This document shows positions 42,361 through 50,790 of a DNA stretch of 64,000 bases, piece after piece; position 1 is the first letter of the stretch, and every line of letters begins with the position of its first letter. A program made the position numbers and the translations under genes. Below the pieces are notes generated by a model. It searched no databases, was not told where the DNA came from, and saw only the letters and a program-made list of their open reading frames with translations. Source of the stretch: DAHVFY01 sp040388665 (GTDB lineage Bacteria; Chlamydiota; Chlamydiia; Chlamydiales; Rhabdochlamydiaceae); assembly GCA_040388665.1 (NCBI GenBank), contig JAZKBL010000042.1, positions 23,258 through 87,257 on the forward strand, in the 5' to 3' direction.

Positions 42361-43540
42361 ATTTAAGATGACACATTCACGATATATCCCTAGAACGCTT
42401 AATCCTCCGAGAGGAAGCTATTTTCTTTTGGGGCCAAGAGGCACCGGAAAGTCCACATGGCTTCTACACCATTACCCAAAATCGATGAGGATCGATCTTT
42501 TGCTGGGGGAAGAGGAAAGGCGTTTTAGTGCTTACCCTGAAAGAATCCGAGATGTGGCAGCGGCTTTACCTGCAGGCTCTACCCTTATTTTAGATGAAAT
42601 CCAACGCGTCCCACAGCTACTCTCTGAGGTTCACGCCCTGATCGAAGAAAAAAGAGAAATTCAATATATCATGACAGGAAGCAGCAGTCGGAAACTGCGT
42701 AGATCCGTCAGCGATCTCTTGGGAGGAAGGGCTCTTCTTCGGCAAATGGGACCCTTCATTGCATCTGAGCTCGGAAAAAGTTTCTCCTTAGAAAAAGCGT
42801 TAAAAACAGGTCTCATTCCGCTCATTTGGGAGTCATCTGATCCTGAAGAAAGGTTAAAAGATTATCTCTATCTCTATTTAAGGGAAGAGGTTCAAGCAGA
42901 AAGTTTGGTCCGTCAAATCGGTGATTTTTCCCGTTTCCTAGAAGTGGCAAGTTTTTCCCACGCCTCCATTTGGACGACAACAGATATCAGTCGAGAAGCT
43001 AATGTCAAACGTGCGACTGTAGACAATTATCTTCAAATCCTTGAAGATCTTTTCCTAGCCTTTACAATTCCTGTTTTTTCAAGAAGAGCTAAAAGAAAAC
43101 TCATCGCTCATTCAAAATTCTACTTTTTTGATGCCGGCATCTACCGCATTTTGCGCCCTCAAGGTATTTTGGATAGCTCTCAAGAAATTGATGGTCTTGC
43201 CCTGGAAGGACTTGTTGCGCAGCATCTTCGTAGCTGGGTATTAGCGCAAAGTCAGCCTCATTCCCTCTCTTTTTGGCGCACGCAAACAAAGCTAGAAGTA
43301 GACTTTGTGATTTATGGTCCCAAAGGATTTTGGGCAATTGAAGTCAAGCGTAGCGCAAATCTTGGCCCCGATGATGTGAGAGCGCTTACCGCTTTCAAAG
43401 AAGAATACCCAGAAGCTACCTGTTTTTTTGTTACCTTGGGAAAAAGAAAAGAAAGTTACCGAGGCTTCCCCGTCCTCCCCTTAGAGGAATTTCTCCTCAA
43501 CCTTACCCCAGAAAATGTGATTATTAACGCCAGTTTTTGA
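42356..43540 (+). CDS. DUF4143-type AAA ATPase
   Basis: 394-aa ATPase of the AAA_14/DUF4143 family. Walker A is GPRGTGKST (26-34), Walker B LILDEIQ, sensor-like MTGSSSRKLRRS, then LLGGRAL. The C-terminal DUF4143 part carries KLEVDFVIYG and GFWAIEVKRS, a PD-(D/E)xK-like E-V-D...E-V-K pattern. A winged-helix segment (TDISREANVKRATVDNYLQI) lies between them. These genes are common, patchily distributed accessory genes with unknown function. The first ATG (42356) overlaps the repeat; ATG 42368 is an alternative start. Likely acquired horizontally, splitting the htrA and suc blocks. Confidence 0.88.
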   Translation: MLFKMTHSRYIPRTLNPPRGSYFLLGPRGTGKSTWLLHHYPKSMRIDLLLGEEERRFSAYPERIRDVAAALPAGSTLILDEIQRVPQLLSEVHALIEEKREIQYIMTGSSSRKLRRSVSDLLGGRALLRQMGPFIASELGKSFSLEKALKTGLIPLIWESSDPEERLKDYLYLYLREEVQAESLVRQIGDFSRFLEVASFSHASIWTTTDISREANVKRATVDNYLQILEDLFLAFTIPVFSRRAKRKLIAHSKFYFFDAGIYRILRPQGILDSSQEIDGLALEGLVAQHLRSWVLAQSQPHSLSFWRTQTKLEVDFVIYGPKGFWAIEVKRSANLGPDDVRALTAFKEEYPEATCFFVTLGKRKESYRGFPVLPLEEFLLNLTPENVIINASF

Positions 43541-43544
43541 TAAG

Positions 43545-43594
43545 CGAAGCATCACATAAACACCTCGCAAGCTCAGTGTTTATGTGATGCTTCG
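43545..43594. repeat. perfect 19-bp inverted repeat after the ATPase gene
   Basis: Arms 43545-43563 and 43576-43594 are exact complements with a 12-nt loop. It starts 4 bp after the ATPase stop and would form a strong stem. No T run follows on either strand, so it is an atypical terminator, an mRNA-end stabiliser or a mobile hairpin. 43595-43653 holds nothing else. Confidence 0.65.
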
Positions 43595-43653
43595 TCTGTC
43601 CAAGACTGCTAAAAGCTGTTCATCCACAGCCAGTTATAGCTTGAAAAAGACCT

Positions 43654-45504
43654 TCAAATCGCATTAAAAAAAAGATGTCTGTTTTCTCTTCCCATTGCCC
43701 AAAGGAGTAACTGCCGAGCCCCCTTAGGTGATAACGACTTCGATCTAAAAAGTTCTGCAAAAACATCTACTTGACGGTATTCATTTTTCATTTCTTGAAT
43801 ACTATTCAAAATCTCATTTTTTTCTTCTTGCGACGATCCAAGCTGATACAGATTTACAAAAATATATGATTGATATTGCACTTCCATCTGTTCTACAAGC
43901 TGAAAGATCTCAATTTTTTCTTCTTGGGATGATGCAAGTTTATAAAGCTCTATAAAAATATGCACTTGAAACTCCTCTTCCATTTGTTGAGCAATCTGAA
44001 GGATCTCGCTTCTTTTTTCTTGCAATAATCCAAATAATTCAAATTTATCAAAAGATTTTGCAAGTATTAATGTTTTATACGGATCTTTCATTTTATTTAT
44101 GATCTTGAAAATTTCACGTCTTTCTTCTCGCGACAACTCAGAGTTACAGAGCCCTTCAAGAATTACCGCTTTTGCATTATTTTGCATTTCTAATGCAATC
44201 TTGAACATCTTAGCTCTTTCTTCTCCCGATAGCCCGGAACCACAGAGGGCCCTAAGAACCACTGCACTAAGAAACTCGTTTTGCATTGTTAATGCGATCT
44301 TAAACATCTCATCCCTTTCTTCTCTCGACAACTCAAAATCACAAAGCGCTATAAGAACTTCTGTTATCTGACCCTCATCTTGCATCATTAACGCAATCTT
44401 CAATATCTCATCCCTTTCTTCTCTCGATAACCCGGACCTACAAAGCGCTTCAAGAACTGCTCCTTTATAATCTTCCTCTTGTATTGTCAATGCAATCTTA
44501 AAAACCTCATTTCTTTCTTTCTGCAATAATCCAAAAATGCAGAGCTCTCTAAGAATATTTTCTTTCAGATATTCATCTTGAGCTTGAGATGCGCTTCTTA
44601 TTAACTGATCATAAGTCAGTCTCTTTACTTCTTGAGATTGCGATAATCTAAGGAATTTTAAAAGCATATCTATTTTTACATCTTCATCTTGAACGGTGCG
44701 TATAAAATCCATTATTTTTTTTATATTCAACCCTGACATTGATCCAGTGACCCTTAATGAAACAATAATAAAGCGTAAAATTTCCTGTCTGACTGCATCA
44801 TTTACAAAAGGTAGAACATCAAGTCCCGCATCAATATACCCATCAGCAATGAGGAGCAAACGTTCTTTGTAGATAGTCTCGTTTATCGCTCTTAATAAGG
44901 CTTCATTAATAGGCTGGTTATTTAGTATTTCATTTTGCTCTTTTAAAAGAGCATTGAGAAGAGCATATCTCTCAGCCACTTGATGGAACATGTTGTGACC
45001 GGAAAGCCAGCAAGGGCTCTTAGCTTTCATTTCTGTAGCAATATTGGGGAAATATTTTGTGATGTAGAAAGCCACTTTACTCGCTTTCAAAAAATGAAAA
45101 AGCCCACAACCTTTTGCCTTTAGTTCTTCCAAAGAATTTATTTCTCTTTCATCTTCAAAAACATGATCAATAGCATCTGTAAGAGCAAATTTTTCTATCC
45201 GGTATTTTAAAATAAGCTGATTACTAATAACACCCGGAGGCAACTGGTTTGCAGCCTTTAAATCATCGACTTCTTTTGCATAAAGATCACACGAAGCATT
45301 AGCTTTTTCTTTGATGAATTTTTTAAATACCTTTAACTCAAACTTTGCTCCTACACGAGCGCTCTCTACTGTAATATTTCTAAAGTTATAATTGACGTTA
45401 CTTAAACTTCTTTGTGATTCTGGATCTAAAAAGCTGCTAATTTGACCCCAAAGTTCGTTCGGTAAAGTCTCTATTTCTGAATTAATTATTATATTGTTTG
45501 ACAT
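43654..45504 (-). CDS. F-box protein with tandem helical repeats (putative host-directed effector)
   Basis: 616-aa protein. Residues 11-45 (ETLPNELWGQISSFLD followed by SLSNVNYNFRNI) match the eukaryotic F-box consensus, which binds Skp1 in SCF ubiquitin ligases. From about residue 275 there are nine to ten tandem units of about 33 residues, each with a helix like VLEALCRSGLSREERDEI and a second like FKIALTMQDE, an ARM/HEAT-like solenoid suited to substrate binding. No signal peptide, as expected for a type III effector. GGGAG lies 5 nt before the ATG and a good promoter further up. F-box proteins are abundant in amoeba-associated chlamydiae, so a role in redirecting host ubiquitination is a reasonable inference. 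Confidence 0.82.
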   Translation of the reverse strand: MSNNIIINSEIETLPNELWGQISSFLDPESQRSLSNVNYNFRNITVESARVGAKFELKVFKKFIKEKANASCDLYAKEVDDLKAANQLPPGVISNQLILKYRIEKFALTDAIDHVFEDEREINSLEELKAKGCGLFHFLKASKVAFYITKYFPNIATEMKAKSPCWLSGHNMFHQVAERYALLNALLKEQNEILNNQPINEALLRAINETIYKERLLLIADGYIDAGLDVLPFVNDAVRQEILRFIIVSLRVTGSMSGLNIKKIMDFIRTVQDEDVKIDMLLKFLRLSQSQEVKRLTYDQLIRSASQAQDEYLKENILRELCIFGLLQKERNEVFKIALTIQEEDYKGAVLEALCRSGLSREERDEILKIALMMQDEGQITEVLIALCDFELSREERDEMFKIALTMQNEFLSAVVLRALCGSGLSGEERAKMFKIALEMQNNAKAVILEGLCNSELSREERREIFKIINKMKDPYKTLILAKSFDKFELFGLLQEKRSEILQIAQQMEEEFQVHIFIELYKLASSQEEKIEIFQLVEQMEVQYQSYIFVNLYQLGSSQEEKNEILNSIQEMKNEYRQVDVFAELFRSKSLSPKGARQLLLWAMGRENRHLFFNAI

Positions 45505-45541
45505 ATAAACTCCCGTAATTTTATGTTGTTTAGTAACAGAA

Positions 45542-45569
45542 ATTATAACATAGCGATATTAATAATCAA
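45542..45569 (-). promoter_or_regulatory. promoter of the F-box protein gene
   Basis: On the minus strand TTGATT (45564-45569), 16-bp spacer, then TATAAT (45542-45547), 37 bp upstream of the ATG. Close to the sigma-70/66 consensus and in very A+T-rich DNA. Confidence 0.55.
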
Positions 45570-45631
45570 TAAATAATTCATATAAATTAAAAAAACAAGG
45601 TAGCAATTATAAAGAACTTATGCAAAGAGTT

Positions 45632-46780
45632 TTAAGATCTAGTTCCTTCGAGAAATTTCTGAAAGAGAGGATCGCTTCTGATGGGATCGAAGTGTTTGTC
45701 ACTTAAGATTGAAGGAAGGTCTTGAAGCCCTTTAGAGACCGCGGCGTTGAGCCAGCCAAGGGCGGGGCTTGTTTTTTTAAGGGTTGCTGCTGCGTAAGCG
45801 TTGCGCAAAGCCGTGTCGGCGGTTGGCATCTGTTGAAAGCTGATGCCGGAGAGTTTATCAACTAAGGAAAAATCCTCCTGAGCGAAAGCGGCTCGATGAA
45901 GAAAGCAAAGGGCATCCAAAGAGATATCTTCTTGAATAGGAGATAGGAGCTCGTAAACTTTTGCAAAGTGTCCGAGTTCATATTCGATTACGGCTAAGTA
46001 CTGCGTTGCAGTAAGAAAATTTAAACCTTTTTTTGCACGAGCACGGATCTCTTCAAAAGCTGCTTGCGCTGCATTTCTATCGCCTGCTTGTAGTGCATGC
46101 TCTCCTTTTTTTAATAAATCTTTGATCGATTGATCTTGATCGTGCGGAGAAAATACGCGGCTCTTCTTCCACGTATCAAGGCTTTGAAAAGCAAAAAGGA
46201 AAAGGATTGCACCTATGAAAAACTGATGATACAAAAATGCAGCAAGACTGATGGTGAAGGCAAGGATCATGCTGATCATAAGAGCTAATTTAAATCCTTT
46301 TACACCAAAAAAAGCCTCTAGAGGAATGCGCATGAGTTGCCCGCCATCTAAAGGTAATATGGGAAGAAGATTCAAAATGGTCCAAAAAAGATTCACGAGT
46401 TGCACTTTCACTAAAATCTCTCTCGCGAGACCTTCAGGGTTGAGAGAGGAAAGTTGTAATAGAATAGTTGATCCCGCAAACAGTAAAAAACCAAAAAGAG
46501 GACCATTTAAAACAATGACGAACTGTTTCCAAAAGGGAAGATCTTCTGCATGATGAAAGGTTACCCCTCCCATCGCTACAAGTTCAATACGAGGTTTTTT
46601 TCCAAATAAAAGAGCCATGGATGCGTGTCCTAGCTCATGGAACAGGACGGAAACAAAAATAATCCCCACCCAAATGAATGTGCCGATAAAGCTTCCGCTA
46701 CTTAAAAATCCAATAAGCGCAGCAAAGATCCAAAAAGCTGGCGTAATGGTAATCGGAATTTTTCCACGAATATGTATCAT
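45632..46780 (-). CDS. M50 site-2-protease-like membrane metalloprotease with C-terminal helical repeats
   Basis: Intramembrane zinc protease. Motifs: FHELGHA (H-E-x-x-H) in the second membrane segment, MGGVTF, FVIVLNGPLFGF (N-x-P-x-G-like) and LPLDGGQLMR with the third ligand Asp. About 200 N-terminal residues hold the helices. The C-terminal 170 residues are soluble, TPR-like (HALQAGDRNAAQAAFEEI and following). Length is 382 aa. The ATG overlaps the sucD stop by 4 bp (ATGA), so it is translated with the succinyl-CoA synthetase genes. The target of cleavage is unknown. Confidence 0.88.
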   Translation of the reverse strand: MIHIRGKIPITITPAFWIFAALIGFLSSGSFIGTFIWVGIIFVSVLFHELGHASMALLFGKKPRIELVAMGGVTFHHAEDLPFWKQFVIVLNGPLFGFLLFAGSTILLQLSSLNPEGLAREILVKVQLVNLFWTILNLLPILPLDGGQLMRIPLEAFFGVKGFKLALMISMILAFTISLAAFLYHQFFIGAILFLFAFQSLDTWKKSRVFSPHDQDQSIKDLLKKGEHALQAGDRNAAQAAFEEIRARAKKGLNFLTATQYLAVIEYELGHFAKVYELLSPIQEDISLDALCFLHRAAFAQEDFSLVDKLSGISFQQMPTADTALRNAYAAATLKKTSPALGWLNAAVSKGLQDLPSILSDKHFDPIRSDPLFQKFLEGTRS

Positions 46781-47658
46781 TGATGTCTACGAATTGCCTC
46801 TGCCATTGTGGAGCCCATCTCTGCAGGTGATGCGCACACAAGCGCGCCTGCTTGTTTTAGAGCCTCCATCTTGCCAATCGCTGTTCCTTTGCCGCCTGAA
46901 ACGATAGCGCCTGCATGCCCCATCCGTCTTCCGGCGGGAGCTGTCACCCCTGCAATGAATGCAGCAACTGGCTTTTTGCAATGATGCCGGATCCATTCAG
47001 CAGCAGCCTCTTCCGCATCGCCGCCAATCTCTCCAATCATAAGGATTGATTCTGTTTCTGGATCATCCTGAAAAAGTTTTAACACATCGATAAAGTTAGT
47101 TCCATTCAAAGGATCGCCGCCGATGCCAACACAGCTTGACTGGCCAATGCCAAGAAGGCTTGTTTGCCATACAGCTTCGTAAGTTAACGTCCCCGATCTC
47201 GATACGATACCAACTTTTCCTTTTTTGTGAATATACCCAGGCATGATGCCAATTTTACACGCATCAGGGGTTATCACGCCAGGACAATTCGGCCCAATGA
47301 GCCTAGAATGTTTGCTCGAACGCATCACTCTACTCACTTCCAGCATATCGCGCACGGGTATGCCCTCTGTGATGCAGACGATAAGCGCAATGCCTGCATC
47401 TTCTGCTTCCAAAATCGCCTCTGCAGCGTAGGGCGCTGGAACAAAAATCACGGTAGCATCTGGATGCACTGCCTTTTTTGCTTCATACACTGTATCAAAA
47501 ACGGGTAATCCTAAAATTTCCTGCCCTCCTTTTCCAGGAGTTACGCCTCCAACAAATTTAGAGCCGTAAAGAAGCCCTTGCTCTGTGTGGAATTTTCCAG
47601 CAGCGCCTGTGATCCCTTGCGTGATCACTTTTGTTTTCTTGTTGATGAGAATGCCCAT
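46777..47658 (-). CDS. sucD: succinyl-CoA synthetase alpha subunit
   Basis: TCA-cycle enzyme making succinate and ATP/GTP from succinyl-CoA. The start at 47658 (MGILINKKTKVITQGITGAA) has AAGGA 7 nt upstream, giving 293 aa; an upstream ATG inside sucC is rejected. CoA-binding Rossmann motif GITGAAGKFHT, RLIGPNCPGVI, and the phosphorylated His in GHAGAIVSGGKGTA are all present. It pairs with sucC immediately upstream (4-bp gap) and is followed by the M50 gene. The sucC-sucD order matches chlamydial genomes. Confidence 0.96.
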   Translation of the reverse strand: MGILINKKTKVITQGITGAAGKFHTEQGLLYGSKFVGGVTPGKGGQEILGLPVFDTVYEAKKAVHPDATVIFVPAPYAAEAILEAEDAGIALIVCITEGIPVRDMLEVSRVMRSSKHSRLIGPNCPGVITPDACKIGIMPGYIHKKGKVGIVSRSGTLTYEAVWQTSLLGIGQSSCVGIGGDPLNGTNFIDVLKLFQDDPETESILMIGEIGGDAEEAAAEWIRHHCKKPVAAFIAGVTAPAGRRMGHAGAIVSGGKGTAIGKMEALKQAGALVCASPAEMGSTMAEAIRRHQ

Positions 47659-47662
47659 GAAA

Positions 47663-48823
47663 TTATCCTTTTCCTGAAACAACTTTTTGTGCAGCTTCTG
47701 CAAGTCCATCAGCAGTTATAATTTTTAATCCTGAATTTTTAAGAATTTTCTTTCCTTCCTCTACATTTGTCCCTTCCATACGCACAACAAGAGGAATAGT
47801 AATATGAATCTGTTTCGCTGCTGCAACGATCCCTTCGGCTAAAGTCCCGCAATTCATGATGCCGCCAAAAATATTGACAAGGATTCCTTTAACATTAGAA
47901 TCTTCAAGAATAATCCTAAATCCTTCTGCCACTTTTTCTTTAGAAGCGCTTCCCCCCACATCTAAAAAGTTGGCGGGCTTTCCTCCGTAATAATGGATAA
48001 TATCCATCGTCGCCATCGCAAGACCGGCTCCATTAACCATGCATCCGATGTTACCATCAAGCGCGATGTAGGCCAAATCAAATTCTTTAGCATCTACTTC
48101 ACTTTTTGAATATTGAGTGGGATCATAAAAAGCAGCAATCTCTGGCTGACGAAAAAGAGCATTATCATCAACGCTTAGCTTGGCATCAAGGGCCCATATT
48201 TTTCCATCGGGTGTCTCAACAAGAGGGTTAATTTCTAAAAGCTCAGCATCTGTTTCGATGAATGCTTTTGCAAGCTGTGCTGCAATTTTCATCCCCGTCT
48301 TAGCTGTCTCCCCTTTCCATCCCATGACGTGTGCAAGACGCAAAAGCTGATATGAGCGGAGCTTTCCATCAAAACTGATCGAAAGTGTTAGAATTTTTTC
48401 AGGGGTCTTCTCTGCTACTTCCTCAATTTCTACTCCCCCTTCAGGAGATGCGATCAAAATGGGTTTTGCATTTTTTCGATCGATTACAGCACCAATATAA
48501 TATTCTTTTTTGATATCAACCGGCTTAGAAATCATGACTTTGTGAGCTATTACCCCAAGAGGACCTGTCTGATTATTGACCATCTTCATCCCAATCAAAT
48601 GGCTCGCAACAGTGACAATCTCTTCCGGCGACTTAGCAAATTTTACACCACCTGCCTTTCCCCTTCCTCCTGCATGCACCTGGATCTTGACAACCGCTTC
48701 TTTTAATCCCAAACGCTTAATGACCTTCTCGACATCGCCCGTCGTGGAAGCAACTCCAAATTCAGGAATAGGAATCCCATATTTGGTTAAAATTTCTTTG
48801 GCTTGGTATTCATGTGTATTCAT
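47663..48823 (-). CDS. sucC: succinyl-CoA synthetase beta subunit
   Basis: 386-aa ATP-grasp subunit: MNTHEYQAKEILTKYGIPIP start, VVKIQVHAGGRGKAGGVKFA (nucleotide-binding loop), LLEINPLVETPDG, LDGNIGCMVNGAGLAMATMD and GILVNIFGG, all diagnostic. AAAGGA lies 7 nt upstream of the ATG. The MITE-like foldback element begins just beyond that Shine-Dalgarno, so the original sucC promoter region has been altered or replaced. Acts with SucD in the cytosol. Confidence 0.97.
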   Translation of the reverse strand: MNTHEYQAKEILTKYGIPIPEFGVASTTGDVEKVIKRLGLKEAVVKIQVHAGGRGKAGGVKFAKSPEEIVTVASHLIGMKMVNNQTGPLGVIAHKVMISKPVDIKKEYYIGAVIDRKNAKPILIASPEGGVEIEEVAEKTPEKILTLSISFDGKLRSYQLLRLAHVMGWKGETAKTGMKIAAQLAKAFIETDAELLEINPLVETPDGKIWALDAKLSVDDNALFRQPEIAAFYDPTQYSKSEVDAKEFDLAYIALDGNIGCMVNGAGLAMATMDIIHYYGGKPANFLDVGGSASKEKVAEGFRIILEDSNVKGILVNIFGGIMNCGTLAEGIVAAAKQIHITIPLVVRMEGTNVEEGKKILKNSGLKIITADGLAEAAQKVVSGKG

Positions 48824-48838
48824 GAGCTATTCCTTTTG

Positions 48839-49010
48839 ATACCCAAATAAATTCACAATTTGGTTTTTGGCTGCGCCGGCACCCCCAACTTTGAACCCGT
48901 CTGCATCGCACCTGTGTTCACACAGGCGCTGCTTCGACGCCAGCTTCGCCTGGTTCAAATTTGGAGCTCCGGCTTTGCCAAAACTCCAAATTTTGAATTC
49001 ATTTGGGTAT
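48839..49010. mobile_element. MITE-like foldback element of about 172 bp
   Basis: Ends 48839-48871 and 48978-49010 form 33-base imperfect terminal inverted repeats (each beginning ATACCCAAAT), and pairing continues inward (TTTTGGC...GCCGG and AACTTTGAAC with GTTCAAATTT), so almost the whole element folds on itself. The centre has another small hairpin (CCTGTG/CACAGG) and is visibly richer in G+C than its surroundings. No coding capacity. It sits in the shared upstream region of divergent sucC and ftsY. Confidence 0.75.
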
Positions 49011-49058
49011 AAGATCCTTATCTGATAGACTTCTATTTCATTCAACCTTAAAATACAT

Positions 49059-49995
49059 ATGTTTGGATTTTTAAAAACAAGCTTTCAGAAAGTCAAAAAC
49101 GCCCTCTCAAAAACCACCTCCTTCCTAGGACTACGCCTACGCAACCTCTTTAAAGACCCTTGGAATGAAGAAAGCATTCATCAATTAGAGCAAATTCTTT
49201 ATGAAGCAGATCTTGGCACTGCGTGCAGTACAACTTTTGCAGCAAAAATCGAAAAACTCGTTAAGCAAGATCCTTCGATTTCCACAGAGAAAATTTTAGA
49301 AACGATCCGCACCTATTCTCTGGAGATCCTCAATACGCCGCCAAAAATCACAAGTAATGCGAAAAAAGTAGACGACCCTCTTGTGATCCTCATCGTAGGA
49401 GTCAACGGCAGTGGCAAAACAACAACAATTGCAAAATTGAGCCGTTACTTTAAGGAAGAAGGAAAGAAAGTCCTTGTCGCAGCGGGCGATACATTTAGAG
49501 CAGCAGCCATCGATCAGCTCACACTATGGGCAGAAAAAATCAACATCGACATTGTTAAATCAAAACCTGGCAGCGACCCTTCTTCTGTTGCCTTCGATGC
49601 GCTCACAGCTGCTAAAGCGCGCGGCTCTGATGTCGTTCTGATCGACACCGCAGGGCGCTTACAAAATAAAACAGATCTCATGCACGAGCTTGCAAAAATT
49701 AGAAAAGTCTCGACAAAAGTCATTCCTGATGCGCCTCATGAAACGTTCCTCGTCCTCGATGCAACAACAGGACAAAATGCTATTGACCAGACAGAAACTT
49801 TCAACAAATTCACACCTCTTACAGGTCTTATCCTCACAAAGCTTGATGGCTCAGCCAAAGGCGGCATCATCCTTTCCATCNNNNNNNNNNTACGAAAAGC
49901 TCGGAATCCCTGTGCGCTTCATCGGTGTTGGCGAAGGCGCTGAAGACCTCCTGCCCTTCGACCCCGAAACCTACGTCCAAGCCCTCTTCGATTAG
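49059..49995 (+). CDS. ftsY: signal recognition particle receptor FtsY (contains assembly gap)
   Basis: SRP-receptor GTPase targeting membrane proteins. N-domain from MFGFLKTSFQKVKNAL; G1 VGVNGSGKTTTIAKL, DTFRAAAIDQL, G3 LIDTAGRL, G4 LTKLDGSAKGG. The frame stops at ten N (49881-49890); after the gap YEKLGIPVRFIGVGEGAEDL to TAG 49993-49995 is the normal FtsY C-terminus, one frame off because the N run is a placeholder (true length a multiple of three). The gene is therefore probably intact. Short acidic A-domain, so a compact FtsY. Confidence 0.93.
49881..49890. other. assembly gap (10 N) within ftsY
   Basis: Ten N between the codons for GGIILSI and YEKLGIPV. Reading frames on the two sides agree only if the real gap is a multiple of three. 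Confidence 0.95.
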
Positions 49996-49999
49996 CCAA

Positions 50000-50257
50000 T
50001 TACATGAGATCTGGCCGCCCATAATCAGCTCTTATGGGACCCAAATCTATAAGTCGCTTTTTAGCTTTCTGAAGTGCTTCTAGTGCTTAATCTAATGGAA
50101 ATTGCCAATACTCCTGGGTAGGATGAGGATAAAATTCAATGATGAGTTCACCGGTGTCTTGAGAAATTTCTACCCATTGAACATCTTCATAAAAAATTTC
50201 CGCTACGAGTTGATCTCTATTCGGAAGACTTGCTACAGTTATGCTAAATTTTTCCAT
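50000..50257 (-). pseudogene. small conserved protein gene with one in-frame TAA
   Basis: ATG at 50257 opens MEKFSITVASLPNRDQLVAE, followed by IFYEDVQWVEISQDTGELII and EFYPHPTQEYWQFPLD, then TAA (50087-50089). The same frame resumes as ALEALQKAKKRLIDLG and on to TAA at 50000-50002. The two parts read as one 85-residue protein with a Glu-to-stop change. The N-terminal pattern (LPNR-x-x-L-V-A-E-I) resembles small proteins I associate with polymorphic-toxin immunity loci, but this is unverified. An intact 56-aa product is also possible. Confidence 0.55.
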
Positions 50258-50308
50258 TTATTATTGCCCAGGTTCCAAAAATCCAATAAAACTGCCATCA
50301 GCACTATA

Positions 50309-50387
50309 AGGAAAATGAAGTCTTTTAGCAACCATCTGGATGCCGATCAAAAGATCCGCTTTTCCTGATGCGTTTTTAAAACAGTTC
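50309..50387 (-). pseudogene. displaced fragment of a priA-like gene
   Basis: About 80 bp whose minus-strand translation SGKADLLIGIQMVAKRLHFP parallels the PriA segment AGKADLLIGTQMIAKGLHFP encoded around 52494-52565, and the DNA is also closely similar. It is an isolated piece, not a functional gene, and may be a duplication or recombination scar 2 kb from the true priA. Confidence 0.65.
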
Positions 50388-50556
50388 AATGCCCGTTGGG
50401 ACAGCTACCTCCAACTGCAAACCATTTTCCACATATGCGACATTGTTTCATCGTTGGATAATTTGAACTATCAGATTGTGTTTTCTCTGTAAGTGAAGTA
50501 AAAACCGGAGTGCTTAAACAGCAAAAGGCAAACAGTGAAAAAATTAAGAATTTCAT
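50386..50556 (-). CDS. small secreted zinc-ribbon-like protein, 56 aa
   Basis: ATG 50556 with GAGGAA 6 nt upstream. The product starts with a signal-peptide-like MKFLIFSLFAFCCLSTPVFT and ends with CRICGKWFAVGGSCPNGH, a compact C-x2-C-x(9)-C-x3-H pattern that could bind one zinc ion. Family unknown. It lies just upstream of the priA fragment and the broken small gene on the same strand. The good ribosome site and the ordered domain make it more than a chance frame. Confidence 0.5.
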   Translation of the reverse strand: MKFLIFSLFAFCCLSTPVFTSLTEKTQSDSSNYPTMKQCRICGKWFAVGGSCPNGH

Positions 50557-50586
50557 GATTGTTCCTCGTGAGATGTTTTATAAACA

Positions 50587-50596
50587 NNNNNNNNNN
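50587..50596. other. assembly gap (10 N), intergenic
   Basis: Ten N between the small zinc-ribbon-like gene and tyrP. The following stretch 50597-50790 contains only a short hairpin (GGGCG/CGCCC near 50723-50734) and no recognisable gene. Confidence 0.95.
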
Positions 50597-50790
50597 CGCA
50601 ATTAATACAAAAAATGCACTCTAGGATGATAAAGTTAGCTAATGTATTTTTATAAGCAACTTCTATATAGCAGGAATCATGATTTGTTCTTCTATTGAAT
50701 TTTCTTCGTTTCTCTGGTGGGCGTCCGCCCTATAACTTTGTCTTTTTTTTCGTATATTTTTTATCTCATTAAATCTTAAAAAGGTGTATT

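Noticed and set aside
49059..49995. ftsY as a pseudogene
   Set aside because: The break coincides with a ten-N placeholder and both sides match FtsY without loss.
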